A program made the translations under genes and the position numbers. The notes under the pieces were generated by a model. The model was not told where the DNA came from, made no database searches, and saw nothing but the letters and a program-made list of their open reading frames with translations. From Ideonella_A sakaiensis_A (GTDB taxonomy: Bacteria > Pseudomonadota > Gammaproteobacteria > Burkholderiales > Burkholderiaceae_C), in assembly GCF_048320135.1 (NCBI RefSeq), contig NZ_CP182947.1, positions 248,001 to 312,000 on the forward strand: 64,000 nucleotides of DNA. Reading direction: 5' to 3'. Shown one piece after another: positions 56,104-64,000 of the stretch. The number at the start of each line of letters is the position of its first letter. Positions within the stretch are counted from its first letter, which is position 1.

Positions 56104-56227
56104 CCATCCTTGCTACGGCCGTCGTCGCGGCCACTCCGTCCTAACGGCCGGAGGCCGGCCGCGGTCGACCTCGAAGCCCGATTCCGGCGCGGCTTTTACA
56201 AGGATTTACCCGGCCGCAGCGCTGCGC

Positions 56228-56764
56228 TCAATCGTCGGCTTCGGCGTCGAGGTCCGGAAACAGCACGCTGGTATAGCCGAAATGGCTGAAATCACGGATC
56301 CGCATCGGGTACAGCTTGCCCATCAGGTGGTCGCATTCATGCTGCACGACGCGGGCATGAAAACCTTCGGCAACCCGCTCGACGCGGCAGCCGAGCGCGT
56401 CGTAGCCCGAATAACGGATGCGGGCGATCCGCGGCACCATGCCGCGCAGGCCGGGCACCGACAGGCAACCCTCCCAGCCGAGGTCTTCGTCGTCGGTCAA
56501 GGCCTCGATCTGCGGATTCAGCAGCACCGTCTGCGGCACCGGCTCGGCGTCCGGATAACGCGGGTTGTCCTTGAAACCGAAAATCACCAGGGCCAGGTCG
56601 ACGCCGATCTGCGGCGCCGCGAGGCCAGCGCCCTTTGCGGCGGCCATCGTGTCGAACATGTCGACGATCAACGAATGCAGCTCCGGCGAGTCGAAGGTCT
56701 CGACCGGCCTGGCGACGCGCAGCAGGCGCGGATCACCCATTTTCAGGATTTCTCTGACGGTCAT
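56228..56764 (-). CDS. def: Peptide deformylase
   Basis: A 178-residue metalloprotease-like enzyme that removes the N-formyl group from new proteins. Motif 1 GAGLAAPQIG (45-54), motif 2 EGCLSVPG (Cys100) and motif 3 QHECDHLMG (His142, Glu143, His146) give the iron site. The ATG at 56764 is the family start. It follows ligA by 34 bases; def is more often found beside fmt, so this place is slightly unusual. Confidence 0.97.
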   Translation of the reverse strand: MTVREILKMGDPRLLRVARPVETFDSPELHSLIVDMFDTMAAAKGAGLAAPQIGVDLALVIFGFKDNPRYPDAEPVPQTVLLNPQIEALTDDEDLGWEGCLSVPGLRGMVPRIARIRYSGYDALGCRVERVAEGFHARVVQHECDHLMGKLYPMRIRDFSHFGYTSVLFPDLDAEADD

Positions 56765-56798
56765 CGGTGGCGGCTCGGTGGGATGGAGCGGTCGATTG

Positions 56799-58868
56799 TC
56801 ACCGCGCCGGCGGCTCGCTGCCGAGCAGCGCATACAAACCCGCCTCGTCGATCACCGGCACGCCCAGCGCCTGTGCCTTGTCGAGTTTGCTGCCGGCCTC
56901 CTCGCCGGCAACCACATAGTCGGTCTTTTTCGATACCGAGCCGGCCGCCTTGCCGCCGGCCGCCTCGATCAGGTCGCGCGCCTCATCCCGGCTCAGCGTC
57001 GGCAGCGTGCCGGTCAGCACCAGCGTCTTGCCGGCCAGCGGTTTCGGGCTGCGGTCGGCGGTGCCGTCGTTTTCGCCCCAAACAATCCCGGCCGCGCGCA
57101 GTTGTTCGACGACCTCGCGGTTGTGCGGCTGGTCGAAGAAGCTGCGGATGCTGGCGGCAACGATCGGGCCGACATCGGACACCTCGAGCAGCTGCTCGAC
57201 ACTGGCGTCGACGATGCGGTCGAGGGATCCGAAATGCAGCGCCAGGTCGCGCGCGGTCGCCTCGCCGACCTGCGGGATGCCGAGCGCATAAACAAACCGC
57301 GGCAGCGTCGTCTGCTTGCTCTTTTCCAGCGCCGCGAGCAGGTTGGCCGCGCTTTTTTCGGCCATCCGATCGAGTGCCGACAATTTGGCCAGGCCGAGCT
57401 TGTACAGCTCGGGCAGGCTGCGGATCAGCCCGCCATCGACCAACTGGTCGACCAGCTTGTCGCCCAGGCCCTCGATGTCCATCGCGCGACGGCCGGCAAA
57501 ATGCAGCAGCGCCTGCTTCCGCTGCGCAGCGCAGAACAGCCCGCCGGTGCAGCGGTGGGCGATGCCGCCCTTTTCGCGCCGCACATCGCTGCCGCAGACC
57601 GGGCACTGCCGCGGCATCCGGAAGTTCGACACATAGGCCGGGCGATCCCCGGGGATGCGGCCGACCACCTCGGGAATCACGTCGCCGGCGCGGCGCACGA
57701 TCACCGTGTCGCCGATCCGCACATCCTTGCGGCGCAGTTCGAACAGGTTGTGCAGCGTCGCATTGCTGACCGTCGTGCCGCCGACAAAAACCGGCTCGAG
57801 TTTGGCCACCGGCGTCAGCTTGCCGGTGCGCCCGACCTGGATCTCGATGCCGTTCAGCCGCGTCGACTGCTCCTGCGCCGGGTATTTGTGCGCCAGCGCC
57901 CATCGCGGCTCGCGGGTCTTGAAGCCAAGCTGCTGCTGCAGCGCGCGCGAATCGACCTTGTAGACGACGCCATCGATGTCGAATGGCAGTTCGTCGCGCA
58001 AGCCGCCGATGCGTGCGTGGAAGGCCGCGAGGCCGTCGCCGCCCTCGACCAGCGCGCGATCGCCATTGACCGGAATGCCGAAGCCGGCCAGCGCGTCGAG
58101 CGTCGCATGGTGGCTGTCCGGTGGCTGCCAGCCGCTGACCTCGCCGAGGCCGTAGGCAAAGAAGTCGAGCGGCCGGGTCGCCGCGACGCGTGCATCGAGC
58201 TGGCGGACGATGCCGGCCGCCGCATTGCGCGGGTTGACGAAGCTGCGCAGCCCCGCTTCCCGCTGCTTCTCGTTGATGCGCTCGAAGACGTCGCGGCGCA
58301 TGAAGACCTCGCCGCGGACCTCGATCACCGCCGCATCGACACCTTTCAGCCGGCGCGGAATGCCACCGATCGTGCGGATCGTGTGGGTGACGTTTTCGCC
58401 GACCTCGCCGTCGCCACGCGTCGCCGCCTGCACCAGCCGGCCCGCCTCATAGCGCAGGTTGATGGCCAGCCCATCGAACTTCAGTTCGGCGGCATAGGCG
58501 GTCGGCGGTGTTTCGTCGGCCAGCCCGAGCGCCTTGCGCACGCGTTGGTCAAAACGCTTCGCGGCGACCGGCGTGGTGTCGCGTTCGGTCTCGATCGACA
58601 ACATCGGCAGCGCATGGCGTACCGGCTCGAGACCGTCGAGCACCGCGCCGATCACCCGCTGGGTCGGCGAGTCGGCGCTGCGCAGCTCCGGGTGGGCGAG
58701 TTCGAGTGCCCTCAGTTCGTCGAACAGCGCATCGTATTCGGCATCCGGAATCGTCGGCGCATCGAGCACGTAATAGGCATGGCCGTGCTGCAGCAGCTGC
58801 TCACGCAGGCTGGCCACGCGCCGCTCGACGTCGGCAGGTGTCGCCTGCTTCGCCCCGCTCTTCGCCAC
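56799..58868 (-). CDS. ligA: NAD-dependent DNA ligase
   Basis: A 689-residue replicative ligase. The N-terminal Ia domain (YYVLDAPTIPDAEYD) binds NAD, Lys130 in ELKFDG is adenylated, and OB, Zn finger (CPVCGS), HhH and BRCT domains follow in order. I take the GTG at 58868, which begins near the family start and lies 7 bases after the zipA stop. An in-frame ATG at 58940 would overlap zipA and add 24 residues unlike LigA. Confidence 0.97.
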   Translation of the reverse strand: MAKSGAKQATPADVERRVASLREQLLQHGHAYYVLDAPTIPDAEYDALFDELRALELAHPELRSADSPTQRVIGAVLDGLEPVRHALPMLSIETERDTTPVAAKRFDQRVRKALGLADETPPTAYAAELKFDGLAINLRYEAGRLVQAATRGDGEVGENVTHTIRTIGGIPRRLKGVDAAVIEVRGEVFMRRDVFERINEKQREAGLRSFVNPRNAAAGIVRQLDARVAATRPLDFFAYGLGEVSGWQPPDSHHATLDALAGFGIPVNGDRALVEGGDGLAAFHARIGGLRDELPFDIDGVVYKVDSRALQQQLGFKTREPRWALAHKYPAQEQSTRLNGIEIQVGRTGKLTPVAKLEPVFVGGTTVSNATLHNLFELRRKDVRIGDTVIVRRAGDVIPEVVGRIPGDRPAYVSNFRMPRQCPVCGSDVRREKGGIAHRCTGGLFCAAQRKQALLHFAGRRAMDIEGLGDKLVDQLVDGGLIRSLPELYKLGLAKLSALDRMAEKSAANLLAALEKSKQTTLPRFVYALGIPQVGEATARDLALHFGSLDRIVDASVEQLLEVSDVGPIVAASIRSFFDQPHNREVVEQLRAAGIVWGENDGTADRSPKPLAGKTLVLTGTLPTLSRDEARDLIEAAGGKAAGSVSKKTDYVVAGEEAGSKLDKAQALGVPVIDEAGLYALLGSEPPAR

Positions 58869-58875
58869 GCCTTGC

Positions 58876-60003
58876 TCAGCTGAAGAGGCGGCGCGCCGCT
58901 GGCGAACCGGCAGCCAGGTCGCGCTCGGCGAGCGCCCCATACAGGCGCTTCAGCTCGGTATCGATCGATGCAAACGCCGGCGGCCCGAGCGGCTGGCCGC
59001 GGTCGTCGACGACCACCGCATCCATCGCCGTGGCCAGCGCGGTCGCCCGCGAATACCAGGCTGCAAACGGCTCGCTGGCAGGATCGGTCTGCGGCACGTC
59101 GAAACTGAGCGTGACCTCGCGCAGCGAGGCCTGGTTCGGATCCTCGAGCAAGGCCACCTGCGAGTCGAAGCTCAACTGCAGCACCGGCGGAGCAGCCAGA
59201 TCGGCAGCCGGCAGCACCAGCCGGCCCGGCAGCGGCCCTGGCACCAGCCCCTGCAAGGCGGCCTGCTGCTGGATATAACCGAGGCTCCAGGCGGCGCCGC
59301 GGGCGCGCAGCAGCACCGCGAGCTGGGCATCGTGCTGGCCGGCGAAGGCGTCGAGCTCGCGGGCACGCGCGACGACGTCGAGCATGTCGGGAAAATCGAC
59401 CATCGCGCCGAGCGCATCGGCAAAGGTCTGCACCTTCTGGATGAATTCGGAATATTCGATCTCGTTCAGCGCGCCGCTGCGATTCGCCATCTGCACACCG
59501 GCCTGCAGTTCGCTGTAGCGGGCGCCGGGCACCGGCAGTTCCCAGTCGCCGCTGTCGACGCTGAGGCCTTCGATCGAAAACGGCTTGGTGCCGGCGCGCC
59601 GGCTCGGCGGCATGTTCGACAACACCGACTCGGCGCTGACCGGACTGTCGAGCTGCAGGCTGACCAGCACATCGATCAAGGCATCGAGCCGTGCCGGCGC
59701 ACGGCGCGGCGGCCGCGCGACCGGCAGCACCAGATTGCCGAGTTCGTCGGTCGGTGCCGTCGCCGGGTCGGCAACCGCGTCACCAACCACCGCGGCATCG
59801 TCGAGCGAAGCCGGATCGGCGATGCGGTCGGCGATGCTGGCGGGCGCTGCGCTGCCGAAATCGGGCTCGCGCTGGTCGCCACGCTGCACCGGCGAGGCCG
59901 CGCGTTTCGGCCCGGCCTTGCGAATCTGCCAGCTGTTGTAGGCAATCACGCCAAGAACGGCGATGCCGCCGACCACGGTGAGGGCGAGGGTCAGGTCGTC
60001 CAT
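58876..60003 (-). CDS. zipA: Cell division protein ZipA-like
   Basis: A 375-residue protein: N-terminal membrane helix (about 4-22), a variable Pro/Asp-rich linker and a C-terminal ZipA fold (about 235-365) that binds the FtsZ tail. The order smc-zipA-ligA is the known one. The start at 60003 is the ATG 4 bases after the smc stop; a GTG one codon earlier is possible. The ZipA fold is weakly conserved, so context carries much of this call. Confidence 0.88.
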   Translation of the reverse strand: MDDLTLALTVVGGIAVLGVIAYNSWQIRKAGPKRAASPVQRGDQREPDFGSAAPASIADRIADPASLDDAAVVGDAVADPATAPTDELGNLVLPVARPPRRAPARLDALIDVLVSLQLDSPVSAESVLSNMPPSRRAGTKPFSIEGLSVDSGDWELPVPGARYSELQAGVQMANRSGALNEIEYSEFIQKVQTFADALGAMVDFPDMLDVVARARELDAFAGQHDAQLAVLLRARGAAWSLGYIQQQAALQGLVPGPLPGRLVLPAADLAAPPVLQLSFDSQVALLEDPNQASLREVTLSFDVPQTDPASEPFAAWYSRATALATAMDAVVVDDRGQPLGPPAFASIDTELKRLYGALAERDLAAGSPAARRLFS

Positions 60004-60007
60004 CACG

Positions 60008-63000
60008 TCAGGCCGCCTCGGCCAGGCTGTGCGCGGTTTCCATGTCGACCGCGACGATCCGCGACACGCCTTGTTCCTGCATCGTCACTCCAATCAGTTG
60101 TTCGGCCATTTCCATCGCAATCTTGTTGTGACTGATGAACAGGAACTGCGTTCCCTGCGACATCTGCGTGACCAGCGCCGCGTAGCGGTCGGTATTCGCA
60201 TCGTCGAGCGGTGCATCCACCTCGTCGAGCAGGCAGAACGGCGCCGGATTCAGCTGGAAGATCGCGAATACCAGCGCAATCGCCGTCAGTGCCTTCTCGC
60301 CACCCGACAGCAGGTGGATGGTGCTGTTCTTCTTGCCCGGCGGTTGTGCCATCACCTGCACGCCGGCATCGAGGATCTCGTCGCCGGTCATCACCAGCTT
60401 CGCCTGGCCGCCGCCGAACAGGCTCGGGAACATGCGACCGAAATGCTCGTTGACCTGGTTGAAGGTCGCGCCGAGCAGGTCGCGGGTCTCCAGGTCGATC
60501 TTGTGGATCGCGCCTTCGAGCGTCGCGATCGCATCGTTCAGGTCGGCATTCTGCGCGTCGAGAAAACCCTTGCGCTCCCGCGATGCGGTCAGTTCGTCGA
60601 GCGCGGCCAGATTCACCGCGCCGAGCGAATTGATCTCGCGGTTGATGCGGTCGATTTCGCCCTGCAGGCCGTGCAACCTGACGCCGTCGGCGGCGATCTG
60701 CGCACCGAGCGCTTCCAGGTCGACCTCGGCCGCCGCCAGTTGCTCGAGGTATTGCGCGCCACCGAGCTGCGCCGCCTGCTCCTCGAGCTGCAGGCGGGTG
60801 ATCGCATCGCGCAGCGGCTGCAGGCTCTGCTCGTGCTGCATGCGCTGCTCGTCGGCGCGGCGCAAGCGCAGCGACAGGTCGTCGTAGTCGCTGCGCTGCG
60901 CGGCGAGCGCCGCCTCGCGCTCCATCTTCACCGCAAGCGCGGCCTGCAGCCCGGCATCGGCCGACGCATCGGCGAGCCGCGCCAGTTCACCGTGCAGCGA
61001 TTCGACGCTTTGCTGGTCGATCTCGCGTTGCTGCACCGCGGTCTCGATGCTGCGCTGCAATTCGGCGCGCCGCGCGGCCAGCGTGCGGGCCGCAAACTGC
61101 GCCTCCTGCACCTGCCGCTCGATGCCGCGCTGCTGCTCGCGGGCATCGGCCTGCTGGCGTTCGACGGCGATCTGCGCATCCTCGAGTTCGGCATGCCGCT
61201 CCTGCGCCGCAGCCAGCTGCATGTCGAGCTCCTCGAAACGCGCCTCGCCGGTGGCGCGGCGTTCCTCGAGTTCCTCGAGCTGGGCATCGATCTCGGCCAG
61301 TTCCTCGGCCAGCTGGCTGTGCCGGGCGCTGGTCTGCTCGGCCTGCTGCGACAGCCGCAGCAGTTCGACCTGCAGCTGGTGCGCCTGCGACTGCGCCTCG
61401 CTGGCCTCGCGGCGCAACACGACCAGCCGTGCCGTCGCCTCGGTGGCGGCCGCTTCGGCGCGCACCAGCGCAGCCCGCGCGTCGTCGGCCATCAGCGACT
61501 GCGCGCGCAGCTGGCGATCCAGGTTTTCGATTTCCTGCGCACGGGCGAGCAGGCCGGCCTGCTCGCTGTCGGGCGCATAGAAGCTGACCGCCCAGGCGGT
61601 CACCGAATGGCCCTCGCGGGTCATGATCGCTTCGCCGTGGCGCAGCTTCGGCCGTGCCGCCAGCGCATCGTCGAGGCTGGGCGCGGTGAAGATGCCGTCG
61701 AGCCAGTCGGCAAGCAGCGCTGCGAGGCCGGTCGAGCTGGCCGCATCATCGTGGCGCAGCAGTTCGCTCAGGCGAGGCAGGCCGATCGGATGCTCGACCG
61801 GCGCCGGCAGCGACGCCGCCGATGGCGAATAAAACGCCAGCCGTGCCGGCGGGGCGTCGGCAACAAAGGCCCGCACGATGTCGAGCCGGCCGACCTCGAG
61901 CGCGGCCAGCCGCTCGCGCAGCGCCGATTCGAGGGCGGCCTCCCAGCCGGTTTCGATGTGCAGCTTTGTCCACAGGCCGGCCAGCCCGTCGAGGCCATGA
62001 CGCGCCAGCCAGGGTTTGAGCTTGCCTTCGGTCTGCACCTTTTCCTGCAGTGCGCGCAGCGCCTGCAGCCGTGCGGCCAGTTCCGACTGGCGGGTGCTTT
62101 CGCTGTTCGCGGCCTGCTGCCGCTCGCGCCGCGCTTCCTCGAGCTGCGGCAGCTGCTCGCTCATCTCGTGCAAGCGGGCATCGGCCAGTTCGGCGGTCTC
62201 GTCAGCCTCGCGCGACTGCTCGCGCAATGCATCGAGCCGCTGCTGGTCCGGCGCAGCCAGCTGCCGCTGCTCGGCGCTCAGCCGCTCGTGGCGCTGGCGC
62301 AGCTGGCGCAGCTGGTCGTCGATGTTGCGGCTCTCGGCGGCGAGCACCTGGATCTGCTGCTGCACCGCGGCGACCTGGCCGCGCTGCTCGTTGACGCGGG
62401 CCTGCGCGGTGCGCAGCGCGGTATCGATCTCCGGCAGCCGCTCGGCCTGGTGTTCGGCCTGGCCGGCCAGCACCTCGCCCTGCTCCTCGGCGGCGGCAAT
62501 CTGCTCAGCGATCCGTTCGAGCTCGGCGCGGGCATCGGCCTCGCGCGTTGCCCACTGCGCGCTGCGTTCGCCGAGTTCGGCCAGCCGCTGCTCGGCGCGC
62601 TGCCGGCCTTCGACGACATAACGGATTCGTTCCTCGAGCCGGCTGACCTCGAGTGAGGCCTCGGCGAGGCTGCCCTGCGCGGCATGCAGGCCGTCGCTGG
62701 CCGCGTAATGCGCCTGGCGGATCGCCTCCAGTTCGGCTTCGCCGTGCCGCAGTTCGGCCATCCGCGCTTCCAGCGCATTGGTCGCGTCGAGCACCGCCTG
62801 GGCGACGCGCTGCTGTTCGGCCGCCGCATCGCGGTGTTTCAGAAACCACAACTGGTGCAGCTTCAGGCTGCCGGCCTGCTGCAGTTCGCGGTAGCGGCTG
62901 GCGACCTCGGCCTGCTTCTCGAGCTTGTCGAGGTTGTTGTTCAGCTCGCGCAGGATGTCCTCGACGCGGGTCAGGTTCTCGCGCGTGTCCTTCAGCCGGT

Positions 63001-63544
63001 GTTCGGTCTCGCGGCGCCGCTCCTTGTATTTGGAGACGCCGGCGGCTTCCTCGAGGAACAGCCGCAGCTCCTCGGGTTTGCTCTCGATGATGCGGCTGAT
63101 CGTGCCCTGACCGATGATCGCGTAGGCACGCGGCCCGAGGCCGGTGCCGAGAAACACATCCTGCACGTCGCGCCGACGCACCGGCTGGTTGTTGATGTAG
63201 TAGCTGCTGGTGCCGTCGCGGGTCAGCACCCGCTTGACGGCGATCTCGGCAAACTGGTTCCACTGGCCGCCGGCACGCGCATCCTCGTTGCTGAACACCA
63301 GCTCGACGCTGGCCCGGCTGGCCGGCTTGCGGCTGCCCGAGCCGTTGAAGATCACGTCCTGCATCGATTCGCCGCGCAGCTCGCTGGCTTTCGATTCGCC
63401 GAGCACCCAGCGCACCGCGTCCATGATGTTGGACTTGCCGCAACCGTTCGGACCGACAACACCGACCAGCTGGCCTGGCAGCTGGAAATGGGTCGGTTCG
63501 GCGAACGACTTGAAGCCGGACAGCTTGATGGAATTCAGCCGCAT
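60008..63544 (-). CDS. smc: Chromosome segregation protein SMC
   Basis: A 1178-residue ATPase that compacts and segregates the chromosome as a dimer with ScpA/ScpB. Walker A GPNGCGKSN (31-39), two long coiled coils rich in Glu, Gln, Ala and Arg, a hinge (about 510-650) and the C-terminal signature LLSGGEKALTAIAL with Walker B CLLDEVDAPLDDAN. The length is normal. Confidence 0.98.
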   Translation of the reverse strand: MRLNSIKLSGFKSFAEPTHFQLPGQLVGVVGPNGCGKSNIMDAVRWVLGESKASELRGESMQDVIFNGSGSRKPASRASVELVFSNEDARAGGQWNQFAEIAVKRVLTRDGTSSYYINNQPVRRRDVQDVFLGTGLGPRAYAIIGQGTISRIIESKPEELRLFLEEAAGVSKYKERRRETEHRLKDTRENLTRVEDILRELNNNLDKLEKQAEVASRYRELQQAGSLKLHQLWFLKHRDAAAEQQRVAQAVLDATNALEARMAELRHGEAELEAIRQAHYAASDGLHAAQGSLAEASLEVSRLEERIRYVVEGRQRAEQRLAELGERSAQWATREADARAELERIAEQIAAAEEQGEVLAGQAEHQAERLPEIDTALRTAQARVNEQRGQVAAVQQQIQVLAAESRNIDDQLRQLRQRHERLSAEQRQLAAPDQQRLDALREQSREADETAELADARLHEMSEQLPQLEEARRERQQAANSESTRQSELAARLQALRALQEKVQTEGKLKPWLARHGLDGLAGLWTKLHIETGWEAALESALRERLAALEVGRLDIVRAFVADAPPARLAFYSPSAASLPAPVEHPIGLPRLSELLRHDDAASSTGLAALLADWLDGIFTAPSLDDALAARPKLRHGEAIMTREGHSVTAWAVSFYAPDSEQAGLLARAQEIENLDRQLRAQSLMADDARAALVRAEAAATEATARLVVLRREASEAQSQAHQLQVELLRLSQQAEQTSARHSQLAEELAEIDAQLEELEERRATGEARFEELDMQLAAAQERHAELEDAQIAVERQQADAREQQRGIERQVQEAQFAARTLAARRAELQRSIETAVQQREIDQQSVESLHGELARLADASADAGLQAALAVKMEREAALAAQRSDYDDLSLRLRRADEQRMQHEQSLQPLRDAITRLQLEEQAAQLGGAQYLEQLAAAEVDLEALGAQIAADGVRLHGLQGEIDRINREINSLGAVNLAALDELTASRERKGFLDAQNADLNDAIATLEGAIHKIDLETRDLLGATFNQVNEHFGRMFPSLFGGGQAKLVMTGDEILDAGVQVMAQPPGKKNSTIHLLSGGEKALTAIALVFAIFQLNPAPFCLLDEVDAPLDDANTDRYAALVTQMSQGTQFLFISHNKIAMEMAEQLIGVTMQEQGVSRIVAVDMETAHSLAEAA

Positions 63545-63732
63545 GGACAGGGAACAGGCTCGGGCGGGGCCCGATCGCTTGCCTGGTGAAGGCCTCTAAG
63601 TGATTGATTTGATTGAGATTTGCCGCGCGTGAGCGGGTCTCGACAGGGCCTGGATGATAACATCGCCGCACCCTGCACCGCCGCCGCAGCGCCAGCGCGC
63701 GCCGGCCGGACGCCCCACTACAGACTCATCCG

Positions 63733-64000
63733 ATGGCCAAGAAAAATCCGCCCGCCGAACAAGCAGCAATCAAGACCGGCAGCCGCGCCAAGCCGGCAAA
63801 CCCACCGTCGGTGCCGAGCAAGCACCTCGATGTCTTTCCGAATCCGGCCGCCGGCCGCGACTACCTGATCCAGTTCCAGATTCCCGAATTCACCTGCCAT
63901 TGCCCGCTGACCGGGCAGCCGGATTTTGCGCATTTCACGATCGACATGATTGCCGATGAGCTGTGCATCGAGCTGAAAAGCCTGAAGATGTACATGTGGA
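63733..64000 (+). CDS. queF: NADPH-dependent 7-cyano-7-deazaguanine reductase, 5' end only
   Basis: The first 89 codons; the gene runs off the window. It reduces preQ0 to preQ1 in queuosine synthesis. The catalytic Cys57 lies in CPLTGQPDFA, with Asp64, and ELCIELKSLKMYMW is the QueF signature for the nucleotide site. The N-terminus (about 1-27) is extended and basic. It diverges from smc across 188 bases, in which I see no preQ1 riboswitch. Confidence 0.95.
   Translation, partial: MAKKNPPAEQAAIKTGSRAKPANPPSVPSKHLDVFPNPAAGRDYLIQFQIPEFTCHCPLTGQPDFAHFTIDMIADELCIELKSLKMYMW

Noticed and set aside
63545..63732. preQ1 riboswitch before queF
   Set aside because: No preQ1 aptamer pattern with its A-rich 3' pairing was seen in the 188-base spacer.

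Overview
The window is about 64 kb of high-GC bacterial chromosome, densely coded and without any sign of a plasmid or phage. The blocks thrS-infC-rpmI-rplT-pheS-pheT-ihfA-merR, smc-zipA-ligA-def and msrB-yciB-bolA-ppiC, together with the MerR N-terminus and the style of the intergenic repeats, suggest a betaproteobacterium, most likely Burkholderiales. That placement is inference from gene order and sequence style; there is no rRNA here to confirm it.

Layout. (1) 1-8.2 kb, minus strand: the translation and tRNA-synthetase block ending in ihfA and a merR-type regulator cut by the window edge. It carries visible RNA control elements: a threonine-containing leader peptide plus terminator directly before thrS, a hairpin before rpmI, and a hairpin plus terminator directly before pheS. 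infC appears to start with ATC. (2) 8.4-12.6 kb, minus: a four-gene envelope operon (DUF4331 protein, small lipoprotein, secreted TPR protein, HupE/UreJ-like membrane protein with an EF-hand) of unknown function. (3) 12.8-16.7 kb: a patatin-like lipase diverges from a cobalt-type nitrile hydratase operon (alpha, beta, accessory) followed by an alpha/beta hydrolase. (4) 16.7-29.8 kb: tex and single genes of general metabolism or unknown role (SnoaL-like, two VOC proteins, AhpD-like, DUF1622, GFA, hydrolase, SLC13 permease, small membrane proteins, a BaiN-type flavoprotein, a glycine-rich outer-membrane candidate). (5) 29.9-33.8 kb: a GGDEF-EAL protein, an orphan GspG-like pseudopilin and an ASCH-domain protein. 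(6) 33.8-49.7 kb, all minus: a catabolic block with a thiolase, a FadB-type fusion, an acyl-CoA dehydrogenase, an acyl-CoA ligase, two SDRs, a CurA-like reductase, a PaaI-type thioesterase and a complete Liv-type ABC importer. It probably imports and beta-oxidises an organic acid that the sequence does not identify. (7) 49.9-53.9 kb: msrB, yciB, bolA, a parvulin isomerase, a LolD/YbbA-like ATPase and an SGNH esterase. (8) 53.9-64 kb: a FecR/DUF6600 lipoprotein, def, ligA, zipA and smc on minus, with the start of queF on plus.

No tRNA, rRNA, CRISPR array, insertion sequence or prophage was seen. REP-like palindromes (three places) and GC-rich intergenic repeats (two places) are present. No gap between genes exceeds about 300 bases. 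Long open frames antisense to the real genes are treated as GC-driven shadows.
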